Source: Anaerolentibacter hominis (GTDB lineage: Bacteria; Bacillota; Clostridia; Lachnospirales; Lachnospiraceae). From it: a DNA stretch of 64,000 bases. Location: NCBI RefSeq assembly GCF_032380675.1, contig NZ_JAWDIX010000001.1:1612001-1676000 (forward strand), in the 5' to 3' direction. Positions 60,989-64,000 of the stretch are shown here, piece after piece (position 1 is the first letter of the stretch; each line of letters opens with the position of its first letter). A program made the translations under genes and the position numbers. The notes below the pieces were generated by a model, which was given only the letters and a program-made list of their open reading frames with translations, was not told where the DNA came from and did no database searches.

Positions 60989-62329
60989 CTATTCTTCTGT
61001 TGTATTCAAGCCTGCCAGCTCTGCATTCTTTAAATGCTCTTCATAGGTTACAGCATAATAATATCGGCCATCCGCATCGGTAAGGAAGAACAGATACTCC
61101 GTCTCCGCCGGATAAAGCACCGCGTCAATCGCCGATTTCCCCGGATTGCAGATCGGTCCTGCCGGCAGTGCCGGGCATTTATACGTATTATAATAGGAAT
61201 TATACTGGTCCTTATCTCCGCTGATATATGGCTTCACATATTTCTCCACATAATGGATTGTAGCATCACTCTGCAGCTTCATTCCGGTTTTCAGTCGGTT
61301 TAAGAAGACAGAAGCAACCTTTTCTCTTTCTTCTTTCACGCCGCACTCTTTTTCTACTATGGAAGCCAGAGTCAGCACTTCATCCTCCGTCATACCCATC
61401 TGAGCCGCCCGGTCTCGCTGTGATGTGGTCAGCTTCTTCTCCGTATTCGACAGCATAGTCTTGAGCACATCGGCCGGCACACTGTTACGGTAGAATTCAT
61501 AGGTGTCCGGGTACAGATAACCCTCCAGATCAAAGCATCTGTTTTCGTCATCCTCCCTCTGGGCCGTCAGCTCATATGCGGTCAGATCCAGCTTATCCGC
61601 CGCTTTATACAAGGCTTTTGAAGACACACAGACGCCGGCATCGGTCAGCTTCTTAAAAATCTGGGCCACCGAATACCCTTCCGGTATCGTTACCTTCACC
61701 ACATTGGCGGCCAGTTTCCTCGGCGCATAGGTTACTTTGTCGGCTGCCGGAAGGCTGGTTACCTTCTTATATGGGTTATAAACAATAATTCCGGAGAAAT
61801 CCTTCGCGTCGTAACCGGCGCTGCGGATATCCGCTTTCTTAAAATACTTATAGCCATTGGCATCAGCCATCACCCATTTCAGAGCCGAGATATGGGCAAC
61901 CGCCGCATTGCTGGCGGAATCGATATACATTTTATAGGTCATGGTCCGTTTTGTCTTCCTGGAAGAATTCTTCGTATAGGAATAGGCAGTTTTGGTGTTC
62001 TTGGTCAAAACCAGCTTTCTGCCGTTCTTTTTATTCTTCAACGTAGCTTTATTGGTGGCAAAATCAAAGCTGTAATCAATGTCCGGCATATAGGAAGTGA
62101 GCAGCTTTAACGGCACCATGATATTCTTTTTCGGAGACAGCAGTATCCGCTGATCCCCTTTCTCACCGTTCAGGTCATAAAACTTATATTTGCCGTTTTT
62201 ATCGCCGATCAGCACGCCATATTTGGCAGTCTGTGCCGCCTGAATCTTATCGCCGGGCAAAAATCCCGCCAGCATCATCACAGACAGAGCGATTACCAGC
62301 AGCCGTTTCCAACTTATTTTTTGTCTCAT
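60989..62329 (-). CDS. mltG: Endolytic transglycosylase MltG with extra N-terminal domain
   Basis: 446 residues from the ATG at 62329 (AAGGAG ahead). Signal sequence or membrane anchor, then an extra domain of about 170 residues (about 35-205) resembling a copper-amine-oxidase N-terminal fold (VLIGDKNGKYKFYDLNG, NIMVPLKLLTSYMPDIDYSFD), then the MltG domain: VTIPEGYSVAQIFKKL, LEGYLYPDTYEFYR, catalytic-Glu motif LASIVEKECG, LQSDATIHYV and LPAGPICNPG. Cuts nascent glycan strands. The extra domain may bind wall glycans. Confidence 0.9.
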   Translation of the reverse strand: MRQKISWKRLLVIALSVMMLAGFLPGDKIQAAQTAKYGVLIGDKNGKYKFYDLNGEKGDQRILLSPKKNIMVPLKLLTSYMPDIDYSFDFATNKATLKNKKNGRKLVLTKNTKTAYSYTKNSSRKTKRTMTYKMYIDSASNAAVAHISALKWVMADANGYKYFKKADIRSAGYDAKDFSGIIVYNPYKKVTSLPAADKVTYAPRKLAANVVKVTIPEGYSVAQIFKKLTDAGVCVSSKALYKAADKLDLTAYELTAQREDDENRCFDLEGYLYPDTYEFYRNSVPADVLKTMLSNTEKKLTTSQRDRAAQMGMTEDEVLTLASIVEKECGVKEEREKVASVFLNRLKTGMKLQSDATIHYVEKYVKPYISGDKDQYNSYYNTYKCPALPAGPICNPGKSAIDAVLYPAETEYLFFLTDADGRYYYAVTYEEHLKNAELAGLNTTEE

Positions 62330-62480
62330 TCTAATCTGCTCCTTTTTTACACAATCAGACCGGTGCCGCACAGAAATACTTTCTCTGCTGTACCGGAGTA
62401 CATATCGTCATCTTTGTTTATTTTACTATTCAAACGCTAAACCGACAAGACCTTTAAGAAAATCTCAAGATGTTTTCTCA

Positions 62481-63551
62481 TTAAAACTTTCTCAGAATGA
62501 GTACCCGGTCAAATCCCTCCGCTTTGATATAATCCGCCATATTCTGCTTAAAATACCGCTCGTCCACCATCTGTATCTCTTTGTAGTCCTTGATTAAGAA
62601 AGGCACGAAAACGTTGGCGTAGGAGTCTTTTATCACCAGAAGCTTCCCTTCTCCGCCTGTCTTATTCCGAATGGTTGCCAGTCCGTAATTTCCGCCGAAA
62701 AATACCGCGTATTTATCCTTTAACTTTAACCGGTCCATGCGCAGGAAACTATCCACTGTCCTTCGCTCCTCCGGGATCTCCACCTCATAGGAAACAGCGG
62801 GGTCCTGGAAAACCTCAACCTTGTCTTTGGGTGTTTTATGAACAGGAGCCTTGGAAAACAGGGTTCCGTAAAAATCTTCACTCAGCACGGTACGTTCGAA
62901 ACGGTCCGGTTCTTTGACACCGCCTCCGGACTGCTCTGCAAATACCTGCCAGGCATACCCGGCCCCCCGCATTGTCCAGTGATGATCTGTGAGAAAATAA
63001 ATATCTTCATTTTTGTGCCCGTTAAGCGCCGGGACAACGTCCACATAGGCAACTGATTCGTCCAGATTCTCTCGTATCCACGCAAAAACCTTATTCTGAT
63101 CCTGACATTCATTGCTCTTCGGCAGCTGATCCTGATAGATATTCGAGTTTACCGGCACCGGCAGGAGAAAAAAGGGAACGTCCTCACAGGCCCGTGCCCA
63201 CTGGCCGTACAGCGCAACAGAAGCTTCTATCTCATCCCAGTCCGCCTTGTAGTTTTCCAGGTAGCGTCCATCCCGATAGTAAACCTCATTTAAAAGCCGC
63301 TTGCCGCTTAGCCGGTCCAGTGCGGTCTTTGTATAAATGAGCGCATCCTTTCCGAATAAGCGGTCCGGCACAAAGGCATCCACCTGCGCCGTTACTTTGC
63401 CCTTAAAATAATTGCGCACAGAAAAATCCGGCGCACTTTCCAGATACCGGTTCTCCAGCTCCGAGTAGGTCCGTCCGAATCCGGCTATCGTCCCAACGGA
63501 GAAAATCCCCAGGATACAGGCAAAACATAGAATATATAACTTATTTTTCAT
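62481..63551 (-). CDS. DHHW-family exported protein (AlgX-like O-acetylation helper)
   Basis: 356 residues from the ATG at 63551 (GGGAGGA ahead). N-terminal membrane helix (about 6-24), a tyrosine-rich tail start (RTYSELENRYLE), and an SGNH-like domain with FLTDHHWTMRGAGYAW, DSYANVFVPF. Such proteins sit beside MBOAT acyltransferases and acetylate exported polysaccharide, as with AlgX and AlgI. Its gene follows the MBOAT gene by 10 bases. Confidence 0.88.
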   Translation of the reverse strand: MKNKLYILCFACILGIFSVGTIAGFGRTYSELENRYLESAPDFSVRNYFKGKVTAQVDAFVPDRLFGKDALIYTKTALDRLSGKRLLNEVYYRDGRYLENYKADWDEIEASVALYGQWARACEDVPFFLLPVPVNSNIYQDQLPKSNECQDQNKVFAWIRENLDESVAYVDVVPALNGHKNEDIYFLTDHHWTMRGAGYAWQVFAEQSGGGVKEPDRFERTVLSEDFYGTLFSKAPVHKTPKDKVEVFQDPAVSYEVEIPEERRTVDSFLRMDRLKLKDKYAVFFGGNYGLATIRNKTGGEGKLLVIKDSYANVFVPFLIKDYKEIQMVDERYFKQNMADYIKAEGFDRVLILRKF

Positions 63552-63561
63552 TTCGTCCTCC

Positions 63562-64000
63562 CTAAAACCGGAAATAAAGAAACGGGTTATAGGAGCCCGC
63601 CGCCAGATAGGCAATGGACAGCAGGAGCAGGAATATAGCTCCTCTCCATCTGCGAAATACCGGCGTGCTGGCCAGTGCGCACAATACAAACAGCAAACCG
63701 AAGTTCACCAGATAAAATGCTGTCTGTCCGTTCCAGAACGGCAGTCCGCCAAACCCAAACAGTTCCTTGATTCTCTGTAAAAGTTCCCCGATATTTTCAA
63801 AGGCAAAGATAACCCAGCCAAATACAATTAAAATCAGTGCATAGACATGCTGAAAAAAGGCTGGTATCTTATTCAGCCATTTCAGCAGAAACGTCTTCTC
63901 CAGCAGGAGTATAAGCCCGAAATAGAGTCCCCAGAGGATGAAATTCCAGCTGGCTCCATGCCAGAATCCGGTTAAAAACCAGACAATCAGGATATTCCGA
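63562..64000 (-). CDS. MBOAT family O-acyltransferase, 5' end beyond window
   Basis: Reading in from the right edge, 145 codons end at a TAG (63562-63564). The motif LTGFWHGASWNFILWG is the conserved His region of the AlgI-like MBOAT family, followed by several membrane helices and the end SYNPFLYFRF. It transfers acyl groups across the membrane to cell-surface polysaccharide with the DHHW protein downstream. Confidence 0.9.
   Translation of the reverse strand, partial: RNILIVWFLTGFWHGASWNFILWGLYFGLILLLEKTFLLKWLNKIPAFFQHVYALILIVFGWVIFAFENIGELLQRIKELFGFGGLPFWNGQTAFYLVNFGLLFVLCALASTPVFRRWRGAIFLLLLSIAYLAAGSYNPFLYFRF

Overview
The window looks like the chromosome of an anaerobic, endospore-forming Firmicute of the Lachnospiraceae type (Clostridium cluster XIVa). 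The indications are a clostridial-order rnfCDGEAB cluster, split sigK, an ireB-ruvX-DUF1292-RNase J block, hrcA-grpE-dnaK-dnaJ-prmA-rsmE with one CIRCE operator, nifS-thiI, class D sortase with an LPXTG protein, and mostly GGAGG ribosome sites with frequent TTG/GTG starts. Most genes lie on the minus strand. No rRNA, CRISPR array or intact insertion sequence was seen.

Layout. 1-4100: carA-carB (carB cut by the left edge) behind a promoter and an attenuator-like hairpin. 4246-5529: a SpoIID-like, peptidoglycan-binding protein. 5697-10964: the sporulation sigma factor gene sigK is split in two. The C-terminal half lies at 5697-6059 and the N-terminal half at 10677-10964. Between them is a 4,620-bp skin-like element with only four genes: a short serine recombinase and a TAXI-type TRAP transporter operon (binding lipoprotein, DUF1850 protein, fused permease). 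Joining the halves at a shared 4-bp core gives a full-length, in-frame sigma K. Joining the element's ends gives a perfect 12+2+12 palindrome, the form expected of a serine-recombinase site. This is the most interesting object in the window.

11115-16127: Rnf ferredoxin:NAD+ oxidoreductase. 16581-22139: tRNA wobble-uridine modification (TrhP-like U32 protein, TrmR), a truncated MltG-like protein, YlbF-like protein, RNase J, DUF1292, RuvX, IreB. 22286-22520: hairpin array plus a pyrimidine-rich repeat. 22498-28497: mtaB, an HPr-like protein with no phosphorylatable His, thiI, nifS, rsmE, prmA. 28542-28704: a structured non-coding segment. 28778-33880: heat-shock operon. 33963-40794: M18 aminopeptidase, c-di-AMP receptor, CBS protein with a structured leader, amino-acid ABC transporter, inactive-looking polysaccharide deacetylase, GrpB protein. 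40788-44279: inosine DNA glycosylase, HD protein, zinc-ribbon membrane protein, DUF2500 protein, MFS transporter. 44628-44699: tRNA-Gly(GCC). 44855-48921: UroD-family protein, PII-like protein, aldo/keto reductase, glycosyltransferase-like protein. 49167-52684: heterodimeric ABC exporter. 52932-58574: LPXTG adhesin, sortase and diguanylate cyclase in one operon, divergent from a LytTR two-component system (58901-60924). 60989-64000: MltG, DHHW protein and MBOAT acyltransferase (cut by the right edge).

Gene starts were moved from the longest frame to an internal codon wherever a Shine-Dalgarno sequence clearly favoured it. Functions rest on recognised motifs and gene order; no database search was made.
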